A stretch of 64,000 nucleotides of DNA from Cephalotrichum gorgonifer. Taxonomy: Eukaryota > Ascomycota > Sordariomycetes > Microascales > Microascaceae. Both the position numbers and the translations under genes were made by a program. The notes below the pieces were generated by a model. The model saw nothing but the letters and a program-made list of their open reading frames with translations. It did no database searches and had not been told where the DNA came from. This document shows positions 11,058 through 22,644 of the stretch, piece after piece. The stretch covers positions 1,487,302 to 1,551,301 of the forward strand of contig ONZQ02000008.1 of NCBI GenBank assembly GCA_900312665.1. The letters are read 5' to 3'. Each line of letters starts with the position of its first letter. Position 1 is the stretch's first letter.

Positions 11058-12770
11058 TCATATGACAACCCCCCTCTGCGCCCACCCGTTCGTCCCCTTC
11101 CACGCCCACAACACCATCAGACACGCCACCCATACACTAGCCGCCATAGCCCAGAAGGTCAAAGCATAGCACTGGTGTCCATAGCAGAATAGATCCCCGC
11201 CCGCGCCCGCCCCCGGCGTATCCTCCGCGCCGGCCTGGTACACCGCTGAGTACACCACCCCCCAGAATGTGGCCCCCAGCGCTGGGAACATGGCGACGAT
11301 GCCCCAGTTCGTCGCGAAGTTCTCCACGCCCCAGATGACCGTTATGATGATGGGTGTCAGGCTGAAGACGGCGCCGTAGCCCGCCCCCACGAGCGACGAG
11401 ACGATCCAGAACCGCTCGCCGTGGTTCTGGATGAATCCCGATGCGAGCGCCAGCAGCCCGAGCGAGAGGGTCACGCCGGAGCCTAGCAGGAAGGTGACGC
11501 GCGAGACGGAGAAGCGGGTGTACGGGCTGCTGTTACCGGGCGTCACCTGGACGTGCTGTGTCTGCGGGCTCGGCGCGAGGAGGTCGGTCAGGGAGCCGGT
11601 CAGGAGGCGCGCGACGGTACTTGTTACGCCGACTATGGAGACGTGGGTGGCGGGGGATGTGGGGGCCGCGATGAGGCTTGCGCGGGGGGCGTAGAGCGTT
11701 CCGATGACGGTACCGAGGTTGTTGATGAAGGCCTCGCCGGGGCCGATCATGAGGAGGAACCCGAGCGCGAAGCACCACATGGTACTGTCGGACAGGAACC
11801 GCCTCGTCTCGGCGTTGAGGACCCGCTCCTTCTTCCACCGTGCGTCATCCTCGAGGTCCTTCGCAGGATCCAGGAGCGCAGCGCCCTCGTCGTCCGTCTC
11901 CTCGCCGTCATGGTATATCGCGCCGTAGCCCCCTCGCCTGGCGCCGGCGTCCAGGAGCCCGCTATGCTCTAGCTCTTCGATCGCCTCTTCTATGAGGTCC
12001 TCCTCGTCGACTACCCGAAGTGTGACCATCCCCACGGCCCCGACAGCCACGAGGAGTATGGCGAGGAAGATGAAGTACCGGAATACGTCGACGTCGCCGC
12101 GCAAGCCATCCGGGTTCGTCTCGTGGAAGAGCCGGCTCCCGACCTGGCTCAGCCACATGCCGCTCAGGCCGAAGGAGGCGATGGGCGTCGCGAGGGCCAT
12201 ACCCCTGTTCCGGCCCTTGCCGAAGTTCTTGGCGCAGGTGGCCACGGCTGTGAGGTACATGGCGCAGGTGGCCGAGCCGATGCAGAAGAAGGAGAATACC
12301 ATCAGCGGGTACGTCCGGTCTGACTCACCACCTGGGTAGGCGGGGGCTGAGCCATCGAGTGCGTTCCGCGCGTCGACGCGCCGGTATATGGTAGCAGCCA
12401 GACTGTAGCCGACGCCGAATAGCGCGGCGGCTATCGCGCTGAGGGGCTTGGTGCCGTAGCGGTCGCAGATGTAGCCAAGCAGGGAGACAGGGAGGTACTG
12501 GGCGATGGAGCTGGCGATGGCGACTCCGTTGACCTGGAGCTGGGTATAGTGAAGGCGTGATTGGAGGATGTGGCCGTAGAGGGAAAACGTCGTTATGGAC
12601 CCGGCGCAGAGGGCGGAGATTACGGAGAAGACGAAGGCGGCTGTACGAGCTATCGTCTTCGCACGGCGAGTGCGGAGGAGACTAGATCCCGGCGGGGAGG
12701 TGCTGTGGATGGAGGAAGATGAGGGGGGGTAGGAGGCGGAAGCCTCGTCTTCGAGCGGGGGCGGCGGCAT
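11058..12770 (-). CDS. MCH1-like major facilitator transporter
   Basis: Single exon, 570 residues. A Ser/Pro-rich cytoplasmic N-terminus precedes about 12 membrane segments. The first half starts AAFVFSVISALCAGSITTFS and includes the loop motif GYICDRYGTKPLS. A long acidic cytoplasmic loop (EEDLIEEAIEELEHSG through DDEGAALLDPAKDLED) splits the two halves. The second half has FLLMIGPGEAFINNLGTVIG, a hallmark of the nodulin-like/Mch1 group. Yeast Mch1 is a vacuolar-membrane protein related to monocarboxylate carriers but without proven substrate. Length is normal for filamentous fungi and the gene looks intact. Confidence 0.8.
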   Translation of the reverse strand: MPPPPLEDEASASYPPSSSSIHSTSPPGSSLLRTRRAKTIARTAAFVFSVISALCAGSITTFSLYGHILQSRLHYTQLQVNGVAIASSIAQYLPVSLLGYICDRYGTKPLSAIAAALFGVGYSLAATIYRRVDARNALDGSAPAYPGGESDRTYPLMVFSFFCIGSATCAMYLTAVATCAKNFGKGRNRGMALATPIASFGLSGMWLSQVGSRLFHETNPDGLRGDVDVFRYFIFLAILLVAVGAVGMVTLRVVDEEDLIEEAIEELEHSGLLDAGARRGGYGAIYHDGEETDDEGAALLDPAKDLEDDARWKKERVLNAETRRFLSDSTMWCFALGFLLMIGPGEAFINNLGTVIGTLYAPRASLIAAPTSPATHVSIVGVTSTVARLLTGSLTDLLAPSPQTQHVQVTPGNSSPYTRFSVSRVTFLLGSGVTLSLGLLALASGFIQNHGERFWIVSSLVGAGYGAVFSLTPIIITVIWGVENFATNWGIVAMFPALGATFWGVVYSAVYQAGAEDTPGAGAGGDLFCYGHQCYALTFWAMAASVWVACLMVLWAWKGTNGWAQRGVVI

Positions 12771-13153
12771 CGTGGAAGTTGAGGAGGGGGATTGTCGAGA
12801 GGCGGGAAGTCCTGCTTCTCGCGGAATGATGTTTAGGTTTGGGGGGGAAGGGAGCTCCTCGGGGCGGAAGTTAGCTCCGTGAGTGCCGCTGACGGCATGC
12901 TACGCATTATTGCATATGATTACATGCATGTTGGGTGGCCGGCAGTTTACCGGCAAAATAGCTGTTGTTTGGGCGGTCCTGTGATTACATGGGTTTGGCA
13001 GGCAGCCACCTCTGATTGCTGCATATCTGGTTAGTTACAATATTTCAAGTCACATTTTCATTGAGAAGAGCCAGTTATGGGTCCATCGTATGCCTTTCTT
13101 AAATTATCAACGAATTGTCAGTTTTTTTTTGGCCACAATAACCGAGAAGTCCG
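12771..13153. other. Divergent promoter region
   Basis: Between the head-to-head transporter and F-box genes. Contains an AT-rich stretch and short T runs; no defined site can be named. Confidence 0.5.
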
Positions 13154-15007
13154 ATGGATCTTGGCCAGACTCTTGCTGGCAATCCCGAAACCGCCCTCGC
13201 CAGGCAGTTCCAGGCTATCACCAACCCACAGGCCAAGAAAGCGAACCTAACCAACCTGGTCAACGCCCTCTCATCATGGGAGCGCAGACAAGTCAGGCTC
13301 CAGCTTGGAGACAGCGACGGTCTGGCGCGATTTGAGGACCTGCCTCTAGATATAGTCTGCCTTATCCTGCCGTATCTTCTCATCGAGGATGTCCTCGCCT
13401 GTGCCGGGGTCTCGAAGAGGTCTAGGACCACCTGGACGGACCCAACCGTGGCGGCCGCGCTGTGCCTAAGGTTCTTTCCGGGACTCCTAAGGCCCTTTAC
13501 CTTTTCGGCTTTCCGGAAGGCGTGCCGGAAGTACTTACGCCGCAGGGCTGGAAGATTCACCTCCAAACTAGGCCTCGCACTGCCGAAGGGGATGATTCGA
13601 AACTCACTAGACGATTCTCCTCCCGTCTGGGATAGCGAGGCCGGGAAGATCCTCCGGCCGGACCCCGTACTCCACCCGGACGGAAAGTACCCAGAGCCCT
13701 GGCCGAGGATAGAAAGTGCAGTCCTGGAGTGTTATGGGAAAGGAAACGTCGTCTGGACCGCGCGTCCTGACAACTTAATAGTGGACAATCTGTATAATAA
13801 GACGCGTAGGGTGGTGAAGACGCCTCCTGCGTTCGGAAACATCAACGGGGCGAGCTTCAGTTATTTCAGGCACAGGGCTGTGAGCAAGTACCTCGTGGTG
13901 TTCATCCCTCTCTGGGAAAGCAAACTGTGAGCTCCTTCTTAGGCAAATCTATCGCGTTCACACGAAACTGACGGCGCTAGATTTATCTACCACATTGAAA
14001 CCAACACATGGTCTCGTTTCCTCCTCCCGAGCAACGTGGACTCGATGGAGGTTCGGGACCGACGGATCTTCCTCTTATTGGCCGGTTTTCAGGTCTGTAT
14101 TTTAGATCACGATGGATCTCGAGCGTTGACAAGATTCCATTTCAAGGCAGATGAAGGGATCAGGGAAGAGTGCCCCAATTTCGATATGACCTGGGCGAAT
14201 GCTCTCATATACCCGCACCCTTCATTGCCTGGCAGGTCATTTGTCACCATCCTTGGGGGGCTGAATCTAGAACCGCTACCGGGAAAGAAGGCGCCCTCGG
14301 GAGAAGAGGTGTACCAGCACCCGGTACGATATCTCCTTGTGAGAGAATACGATGGTGATGAGCACGTCGCTACGTACCAATACCACGTCTGGAAGCTACA
14401 GGCGGCCGGGCTGCTCGAGGGGGGTGGGCTCGAGTCCCAGGCTATCCGTGACCGTGCCGGGCCCCACTGGGATAACCTATTCCTTGAGTACGAAGCAGGA
14501 TACCTCGACAGCAACGGTCTCTATGCGATGGGCTACTTCCAGGCCTTCGCCACCGATGAGGATGACTTAAGGGCCGCAGGACTTCCGAGTCTGCCCGAGG
14601 GCCTCGTCACTTATGTGATCTACCCGACCTTCAACGCGATAACAAAAGAGTTCGGGTTCCAGAGGTACGCGAGCCCGGACCCTAGCGCAAGCACGCTTCA
14701 TCCGCCTTGGAATCACCAGACGCTTGTGCCGGATGTACCACGGCCTGGGGTGCTACATATCCGCAGGTTTGACGTCGATGGTGCGGACTATGTTCCAACC
14801 GAGGTATCGAGGGGGGAGACGAAGGGGGAGAGGAGAAGTCGCGATGGGTGGGATATAGAATTGGAGGGACTGGAGGAGCACATGGTTGATATGTGCTTGT
14901 TTCATCATGATGAGGATTTTACGGTTCTATTCATCGAGAAGTTTAATCGGTATTTCGTTTGGAATTTTGTGGAGGATGATGAGGAGGAGGCTGGCAGTGT
15001 TATATAG
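13154..15007 (+). CDS. F-box protein
   Basis: Exons 13154-13926 and 13981-15007 join in phase through a 54-base intron (GTGAGC..CTAG), giving 599 residues. An F-box lies near residues 55-105: RFEDLPLDIVCLILPYLLIE, then DVLACAGVSKRSRTTWTDPT. The remainder is a long region without recognisable repeats, ending in an acidic tail. F-box proteins of this layout recruit targets to SCF ubiquitin ligases through Skp1. The substrate-binding region belongs to the large, variable fungal F-box family, so the target is unknown. Confidence 0.8.
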
Positions 15008-16304
15008 TGAGGGCACGGAGTGGTGCGTGTGGACGCGGGCGTACACACCAGCTTAGCTACCACGCGGACGTCGCCTCTAAAGTTGTCAAGCCAGATAGTT
15101 ACCGGCTGGTAAATGGCATGACCAGCTTATCTACTGCATGAAGGTCTATTCTGCGACTGGGAGTAGAGCAGGGGAAGCATGTAAGTCTCACGCTGTCTCG
15201 GTACCGGGTCCCATGCCGCCTTGAGTCTCTGAGCGCCAATGTTGATAGCCCCCGATATCAGGCCAGACAGACGCCTTGCGTGTTCTTGCCTCGCATGCAA
15301 ACGCCTTCGCATTCCAGCACATCCCATCCCACAAATCTGGCTAGAACTTGCTCTCGTTTCAATGTACCTACATGGCTGGAAGTCCTGGACCGTGATCCTC
15401 AGTGCCAAGCCACAAAATAGCTGGAACCACTTCTCCACAGCCGTAGCACAATTCGCGGGGTCCTGCAAAGACGAGAATGATCTGTAACTATTAAAATTTT
15501 ACCTCCAAGCCCTGCTGGCCCCGGCCCAGAGACATATGCTTGATAACAGGTGAAGAACTCGCAACATCGGTTGGCCAATGAGAATCAAGAATAGGATATA
15601 CCACCTTCCTTCTGTGGCCAGGTATAATGGTCCAATGAGAAACAAGTAATACGTGGTGAGTCCTAAATCGTACATGAAGCTGTCGCATGAGGTTTGAATC
15701 CTAAATCGTACATGAACCCCTCTGCGTGAAGTTAAGCACACGCACTCTAGTTCAGTCGATCTGACGCGTCGAAAAACATCATGACAATCGAATTTCCCAC
15801 CGTTCCCTTTTGGGATCTATTTGACCTCTCAGCCAGAAATATCAATGCAGTAAAATCTAGAATCGAGTATTTGGGCAGCTGAAGTTTGAACTGATGAAAC
15901 AGCCTTGCCCATTTGACATGATGTGAAGATATTCACCCATGATAAGCTCCAGGTCCATGAAGCATCGCCTCTCTAGCCTTTGGACGCAGGCAAGTGGATA
16001 TTCATGCCTGTATCTGTCATTTTTGTCGGGAGGATTCAGCACCGATGCTGACCTGGAATGTTCTATAAGAAGAATGCTCCCCCGCCCATCGATGGGAAAT
16101 ATAAAAATTTACCATTTCCTCAACAACATCCGGAACACCGGACCCTGCCATTGAGTTGACACTCTTCACTTCACTTTCATGAGGTACTACATACTGGCCG
16201 TGACATAGGAATTTATTCCTCAGGTGTGAGTCATATTGATACAATTTCTAACCAACAATTTCCAGAAAGCTAAATCCACAGCACTTACCACCCAAGAGTA
16301 CATC
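15008..16304. other. Intergenic, no gene seen
   Basis: About 1.3 kb of moderately AT-rich sequence with short frames only. Near 15650-15720 a short element (CCTAAATCGTACATGAA) occurs twice about 50 bases apart. No RNA gene or protein similarity recognised. Confidence 0.45.
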
Positions 16305-16988
16305 ATGGCATCGTCACCAACCTCCCAGCTGGACTGGGTATCGGTCAAGACGACCTTACCTGTCCGTCCACTGCCGCCGAACTCTAGCCGGCCTCCAGCC
16401 ATCACAGACCGCTTGATTATCCGGGCTCTCGTTCCTGACGACGTTCACAGCCTTCATGTGCTGCGCACCCAGCCAGAAGTCATGGTTAATACCGCCGTGG
16501 GGGAAATCGACAAAGACCTGCAGGAGACGCAGGCAAAGCTCGACCTGTCCCTTGCCCCAAACGATCGGAAAACTTTCAACGTTGCCATCTGCCTTAAGGA
16601 AACGGGAGAGCTGATCGGTATCGGCGGCTGCTTATCGGTCTCCTCTATGTTTGGCTGGCCCGAAATTGGCTACATGCTCCGGAGAGAGTTCTGGGGTCAG
16701 GGTCTCATGACCGAGTTTCTCCACGCGTGGCTGGACATGTGGTCGAAACTTCCCCGAGAGGAGACGGAGTTTAAGGTTGATCCGCGCACTTTGCCTGGCG
16801 GAGATGGGCCGGTGCAAGAGCAGGTCACCGCACTTACGGTCGCAGACAACTTTGGGAGCCAGAGAGTTCTCGCGAAGGGTGGGTTCGAATACTCGTTCAC
16901 GTGGAGTGAACCCGACACTAGAAACCCGACCGAGGACATCGAGTTAAGGCTGTTTCGATATTTTCCAACCAAGGGTTTGAAAAACTAA
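16305..16988 (+). CDS. GNAT-family N-acetyltransferase
   Basis: Single exon of 227 residues from the ATG at 16305. The frame stays open upstream but has no earlier ATG. The N-terminal strand TDRLIIRALVPDDVHSLHVL is typical of RimJ/RimL-type GNATs, followed by FNVAICLKETGELIGIGGC. The acetyl-CoA loop is REFWGQGLMTEFLHAW (a Q/RxxGxG/A-type motif). VADNFGSQRVLAKGGFEYSF matches the N-x-x-S-x-R-V-L-x-K-x-G-F signature. The acceptor (protein N-terminus or small amine) cannot be told. Confidence 0.8.
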   Translation: MASSPTSQLDWVSVKTTLPVRPLPPNSSRPPAITDRLIIRALVPDDVHSLHVLRTQPEVMVNTAVGEIDKDLQETQAKLDLSLAPNDRKTFNVAICLKETGELIGIGGCLSVSSMFGWPEIGYMLRREFWGQGLMTEFLHAWLDMWSKLPREETEFKVDPRTLPGGDGPVQEQVTALTVADNFGSQRVLAKGGFEYSFTWSEPDTRNPTEDIELRLFRYFPTKGLKN

Positions 16989-17551
16989 GGAGGAGAGGTA
17001 GTTTGCAGATATATTGGTTTTTGCAGGGCTTAGTTTCATTCTGGATGCGGTTCCGAGATGTTGGCGCCTGCTGTCAACCGGCCCCGACTACCTGTTACTC
17101 CAGCATCTCTAGCATCTTGATCGGGCAAACTGCATCCCCACTGGGTCTTGACTAATGTGCTACTTGCCTCGGGGAATTTGAGAACACTAGTTTCTATGAG
17201 GATCTTTTTGCCAGGTTTGGAGAAGCTGTATCTGGACAATGTATATAGTTCTGATCCTTCCCGAGCAGATAATGGAGATAAGACACCTTTCACTACTACG
17301 TCTTGCCTTGAGATTTTGTCCCAGCAGCGAGCGTACGATCGATTCTGTAAAAGGCAATATAATATCTCCGGAACATATGGGTCCGTCTGGCCTAGTCACT
17401 GACGCCAGCAAAAAAAAATGCTGGACACGCTGGGTGCCTCCTGTAGTCGCGTCATATCTTGTGAGCCGGGACCTGGAGTATAAGAGCTGCAGGACTAGAC
17501 CTGCACAATCCCATGTTACTGGACGCTAGGCCTGGAGAAAATAACAGCAAA
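16989..17551. other. Intergenic, no gene seen
   Basis: Sequence between the acetyltransferase and the tRNA. Short frames only. Confidence 0.5.
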
Positions 17552-17638
17552 CTCCCGATGGTCTAGTTGGTTCATGGCGTCTGACTGTAATTGCACGGTT
17601 TCATCAGAAAGTCACCTGTTCGATTCAGGTTCGGGAGA
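17552..17638 (+). tRNA. tRNA-Tyr (GTA) with 12-base intron
   Basis: A full cloverleaf can be drawn. Acceptor CTCCCGA (17552-17558) pairs with TCGGGAG (17631-17637), followed by discriminator A. The D arm is TGGTCTAGTTGGTTCATGGC. Anticodon stem TCTGA (17580-17584) pairs with TCAGA (17604-17608), and the loop is CTGTAA with anticodon GTA at 17587-17589. The T arm is ACCTG-TTCGATT-CAGGT. A 12-base intron (17591-17602) sits right after A37, the canonical site for eukaryotic nuclear tRNA introns. The internal B box GTTCGATTC is intact. Confidence 0.93.
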
Positions 17639-17640
17639 AC

Positions 17641-17645
17641 TTTTT
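17641..17645 (+). terminator. RNA polymerase III terminator
   Basis: TTTTT begins three bases after the tRNA discriminator base, the standard Pol III stop signal. Confidence 0.8.
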
Positions 17646-19281
17646 GCTCATCTGCACCCCCGCCGTACCATGGGTGTAATACATTTTTCACATTTAGTCG
17701 ACTTAGGCTAGCTGCAGGAAATACAAAAGTCTATGCGACAGTTATTCAAAAAGCTTCAGTCTGTGTTGGTAGGTAACATAATCACAAGTCAGTAATGCTC
17801 TTTACTTATTGTAATGTGCCCCACTTATTCATAGTACTCGCATATTCCCGCCTTTGAACCCCTCCACCTAGACTAAAGCAATATCCCCAGCGCTACTAGT
17901 CTCGCTGCCTACACTTATTCTGCCGTGTTATTCAGCTTTAGATTCCCGCTCAAACTGTATCAGTACGTGGAGGCGATCATCTGGCCTTCATCGAGGAAGT
18001 GACACGGAATTCTTGCCGTACAAGATAGCACAGGCAATTGGTAACCAACCTGCGTAAGACAGCACTCCCGAAGAAACGTACGATTAAGGATACGACAAAG
18101 CCGTCGTACTGCCGGAAGGGGTGGAGTAAAACTTGGCATACCAGCGGGGACCACATTGACAGAAGCTTGACTGAACTGTGGGAATCCGGGGAATAGGCAT
18201 GGCTTAGCTGCGGGGATTCGCGCAATACGGCCAGAGGGAATGCGGGGATCGTAAGAGGGATGGTTGAGAATCCGGGGAGTACTCCGTAGGCTTGGCTCAA
18301 AAGCGGGGATACGCGAAGTAAACATGCTTGACGGAAGAGCGGGGTGCCGCGGAGGGAAGCTTATCTGACCTGTGGGAATCCGACGACCCGGGCTTGGCTC
18401 ACCTGTGGGGATCCGCGGAAGAGGTTTGGCGAAAGTGCGGGGACCCTTTGAACGAAGCCATGGACTAACCTTTTGGGGTATGATCTGCAGCCCATTTCAA
18501 ACTACCGAGTGCACTGGGGGGCTGGGGTAGGAAGTCTGGGGAAGCGGAGAATTCCCTTGCTTCCTAGTAACAAAAGGTCGGAGTGAGGATGGCGTGAAGA
18601 GGAGAAGAGGGTTGCCTTGGAATATCAGCCCTGAGTTAATGAACTGATCGATACTGAATATAATGGTGTATTTGTATGCCTCTAAATTCCATCCACTCTT
18701 CCTACTATATTCTTCTCGCAGATAACATATCGACAACGGGCCTTAGTTGTCGAAACATTATAACCCCCTAATGCGATTCCTGTTCATTCTACCTCTGTAG
18801 TATCCGGATTGGGAAGTGTTTTACATTCTGACATGCACAAATAACGCAACCGGGGCTAGAACATTGCCGGGGGGAAATGTGGGGAATTTGGAGAGACGGG
18901 GGCGAAGAGGATTGGGGAATGATAACACGGATAAAGCCACGAGGCGGATAATGCGGATAACGCGGAGAAGAAATCAGCACACTGCGAGTAAGAGAGAATA
19001 AACGCAATATGCTGGTGAGGCAGGGACAGAGAAGGGTAGATCACACCGACAAGAGAAGCCCGGATATCAGGAAGAGGAGAAAGCGGAGGATACGGATTAA
19101 GATTAGCGCAGGTAATACTCCAGGTGAGGTTCTTCGCGAGTGGTCTAAGTCAGAGCACTCACCGGGAGGCTTCCAATCCAAGGACTCGAGATATTAAAGA
19201 GCGAATGCCCTCGCAACAACGAGAAAAAAGAACCAGACTATCATGAAATCAACTTGAGCTGCCAACTCTAGTCTATCCATC
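17646..19281. other. Repeat-bearing intergenic region
   Basis: No convincing gene. Contains the degenerate 33-bp array described separately and a purine-rich stretch (18840-19130) with recurring CGGATAA/CGGAGAA words that may be a more decayed continuation of it. Confidence 0.5.
18144..18446. repeat. Degenerate tandem repeat, about 33-bp unit, about 10 copies
   Basis: A core resembling GCGGGGATNCGCGG recurs near 18144, 18180, 18210, 18242, 18268, 18303, 18338, 18373, 18407 and 18438, spaced 26-36 bases (often 35). It is usually preceded by CTTGGCT/CTTGACT. Copies are strongly diverged, so this is an old satellite. Confidence 0.6.
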
Positions 19282-21289
19282 ATGTTTCCATCTTGCATTC
19301 CTCGCTTGCGCCCCTCGGCCGTCCTCGTCCTTCTCGCCTTGACCGGCCTGTCGTCTTGTGCAGATGGAGGGAACTGGAAAACCCTGAAGCCCCAAGCCAA
19401 TGCAGCCCGGGAGCTCGTTTCCCTAGACGGTATCTGGAACTTCGCCCTTCCGACATCCATCGACCTCGAAGAGGACAAGGCCTGGACCAAGAATATCCCC
19501 CCCAGCCTCCAAATCCCTGTACCTGCCAGCTACAACGACATCTTCGCCGACCAGAACATCCGGGATACTGTCGGATGGGTGTACTATCAGCGCCAGGTGA
19601 CTGTTCCTGCCGGATAGTCCAAGAGGCGCAACATCTTGCGGTTCGACGCCGTTACGCACGAGGCACGGGTCTTCATCAATGATCGAGATGTGGCAGGACA
19701 CATCGGCGGCTATACACCATTCGAAGTGGACGTGACAGACATTGTGGCACCGGGAGAGCAGTTCCGCCTGACAGTTGCCGTCAACAATATTTTAACCTCG
19801 CAAACGATTCCCCCTGGCAATGTCGAGGTCGATGAGACCGGCAAACGAAGGCAGCTCTACAACCACGACTTCTTCAACTACGCAGGGATAGCGCGCTCCG
19901 TGTCCTTCTACTCCGTGGGTGAGGTTTATGTCGACGATATCACAGTCACCACCGAGGTTAAGGACCAAGGCAAGGGTGCCACCATCAATTTCTCCGCTAC
20001 TACCAACAAAGATCCAAAAAGCTCCCGGCCCAGGGTCACGTTGTTCGATGAGGAAGGGAATGAGGTGGCCAGTGCATCGACGCTACAAGGAAGCTTGGAA
20101 TTGAGCTCTGTACATCTGTGGCAGCCGGGAGTGGCGTACCTATACCGCCTGCGGGTGGAGCTTCTGTCTGCTAAAGGCAAGGATACCCTTCTCGATAGCT
20201 ACGAGGTATCGGTAGGCGTGCGATCAGTGGAGGTTCGAGGCAACGAATTCCTCATCAACGGTAGCCCAGTCTATTTGACTGGATTTGGAAAGCACGAGGT
20301 AAGTTTTAATCCGTTATTCTTGGCTATGGAACGGGGAAGGGACTGACGAATGCGTCACTGTCAAGGATTCTCCGGTTCGGGGCAAGGGATACGACCCTGC
20401 CTACATGATCCACGACTTCCAGCTCATGAAGTGGATAGGCGCGAACTCCTTCAGGACGTCTCACTACCCGTACGCAGAGGAGGTGATGGACTATGCCGAC
20501 CGCCATGGCATCGTCGTAATCGATGAAGTCCCTGCTGTTGGTCTGAACATTGGGCTCAGCGCAGGCACCTCTACAGACGAACCGACTCTCACATTCTCTG
20601 AGAAGACTATCAACAATCAGACACGGGAGGTCCATGCCCAAACTATCCGGGAGCTTATTCATCGAGACAAGAACCACGCATCAGTAGTTCTGTGGAGTTT
20701 GACCAACGAGCCGGCCTCTAATGAGGAAGGGGCACGCGCGTATTTCGAGCCCTTGGTGGAATTGGCTCGAGAGCTTGATCCGACGAGGCCGATGACTTTC
20801 GCAAACGTTATGTACGCCACTCCCGAAGCAGACCGTATAATGGATCTCTTTGATGTCATGTGTCTGAACCGGTACTACGGCTGGTATGTCAACACCGGAG
20901 ACTTGGCGTCAGCTGAGATAGGTCTCGAGCAGGAGCTCAACGAGTGGCAAGACAAGTACGGAAAGCCTATCATCATGTCGGAGTACGGTGCGGATACTCT
21001 AGCCGGTACACATACAGTCATCGCCGTTCCGTGGTCCGAGGAGTACCAGACTCAGCTTCTGCAGATGTCCCATCGGGTCTTTGATCGGATCGAGTCAGTC
21101 GTTGGCGAGCATGTCTGGAACTTTGCCGGTTTCCAGACAGCTTCGAAGAGCATCTACCGCGTCGACGGAAACAAGAAGGGAGTCTTTACGCGCGACAGGA
21201 AGCCCAAGGCCGCGGCACACGCACTCAGGACGCGATGGTTAGAAGAAGGGGTGCGGAAGGGACAAGGGAATGTCACCGCGGCCGCCTGA
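19282..21289 (+). pseudogene. GH2 beta-glucuronidase-like glycosidase with one amber codon
   Basis: Exons 19282-20298 and 20366-21289 join in phase (647 codons). A signal peptide (RPSAVLVLLALTGLSSCADG) precedes a GH2 sugar-binding domain (VSLDGIWNFALP, VGWVYYQRQVTVPAG). The sandwich domain and TIM barrel follow. The acid/base Glu is in WSLTNEPASNEE and the nucleophile Glu in IIMSEYGADT; both are intact. Codon 112 (19615-19617) is TAG and the same frame reads on as SKRRNILRFDAVTHEARVFI. Relatives have Gly-Trp-Ser here, so a single TGG to TAG change explains the stop. No intron removes it. Everything else is intact, so this is either a very recent pseudogene, a readthrough case or a polymorphic allele. 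Confidence 0.8.
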
Positions 21290-21625
21290 TTGAGACAGGG
21301 ATATCATAGGCTGGAGCACCAAGGTATGGGGGCGGAGATCTACAGTCAACTCAGTATCATGTGTCTATTACGGGGCAATAAGCCTGCACTACGTCAAATT
21401 CTAAACCTGGCTTCTCGTCTCATGTGGTTCAATTCTACGGGGATTCGGGTATCAACTTAACTCGCTTCACGTGTCTAGTATACCCAGGCAAGCCGGAACA
21501 TTTCTGAATAATGAGGACTAACTTCAAAGATACGTGAACAGTCACTATAAAAGTCTAACTAGTAGCTATGTTGAGTCACCCAACACAACCTTCCCAGTGC
21601 TCGCCTATTACCTCTCGCGCAGACG
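21290..21625. other. Convergent intergenic gap
   Basis: 3' flanks of the GH2 and SDR genes; nothing else seen. Confidence 0.5.
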
Positions 21626-22644
21626 TTAAAGAATGGTCGTAAACTTGAACAGCCTCTTCGTAGCAACATGCTCCTGCCCCTCACGGTCGGTGCTAGCAGA
21701 GATTTCAGACCAGTCGTCAAGAATCTGTAGCATCTCTCGGCACTTCTGCCTCGCGGCCTCCGTTCCATCCGTGCCTAGAGCGACATGAGTCGTCCACGCC
21801 TTTCCCTGTGCCTTCCCCTCCCGCTTGACGACGTCGACGATCAGCGCCGCAGCCTTTGCCACGTCTCCCGGCATGTGCCCCATCATATCCGAGGCGAACG
21901 TCCCCATGAGATCGTTGAACAAGGGCGCATATGCAGCAATGCCCGCTGGGCCACTGCTGGGGGCCGGCTGTGCCTGCTCCCTCGGCTGTCCTAGGTGAGT
22001 GGGGAATGCACCGGACTCAAACGCGACGCAGCGGATCCCGAGGGGCGCAACTTCCTTGTCGAGGGAGTCAATGTAGGCGCTCAGCGCGGCCTTGGAGGCG
22101 CCGTAGTGCGACATGAACGGCGTCTGAGTCCAAGCGGTGCTGGAAGAGGTGAAGGCTATGGTTCCCTTCCCCTGAGAGCGGAGGAGTGGGAGTATCGCCT
22201 GGGTTACCCGCATGGGGCCGAATGTGTTTACTTGGAACATGTTGAGGCGGAATTCGTCACTGGGAAGAGATCAGATCTTAGAATGTTGGTTCATAGTTGT
22301 CGTGTATGCCGCCACTCAATAAAAGTCGCACACATTTGGGCATGACTATGGACTTACTCGGACTCTTCAGCACTTTTCATGGCAGACATTCCGGCATTGT
22401 TCATTAACACGTCGATGTGTCCAAAGATGTCCCAGGCCTCCTGGATCTTGGTCTTGATGGTAGGGGTATCTGCAGTGATGTCCAGCTCAAGGAGTGCGAT
22501 GTTGTCGGACTTGAGATGTCCAATGCGCTCCTGGACCTTGCGCCCGGATGCAACCACCTTGTCGCCGCGGGCGGCGATTTCGGTGACGAGAGCGGCACCG
22601 ATTCCGGAGGTGGTACCGGTCACGAGCCAGACAAGAGGGGCCAT
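21626..22644 (-). CDS. Short-chain dehydrogenase/reductase
   Basis: Exons 22644-22358 and 22259-21626 join in phase (98-base intron), giving 306 residues. WLVTGTTSGIGAALV is the TGxxxGIG cofactor motif, MNNAGMSA the NNAG motif, FTSSSTAW the catalytic Ser and YGASKAAL the YxxxK pair. This is a classical SDR of the kind that oxidises or reduces hydroxy/keto groups on small metabolites. It is transcribed away from the Zn2Cys6 regulator at 23199 across a 554-base shared promoter rich in ATCGGAC boxes, so control by that regulator is likely (inference). The dioxygenase-P450 gene 4 kb away suggests an oxidised-lipid substrate as one possibility. Confidence 0.85.

Noticed and set aside
13927..13980. 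Two separate genes instead of one F-box gene
   Set aside because: A 54-base GT..AG intron joins both frames in phase and no start codon is needed for the second part.
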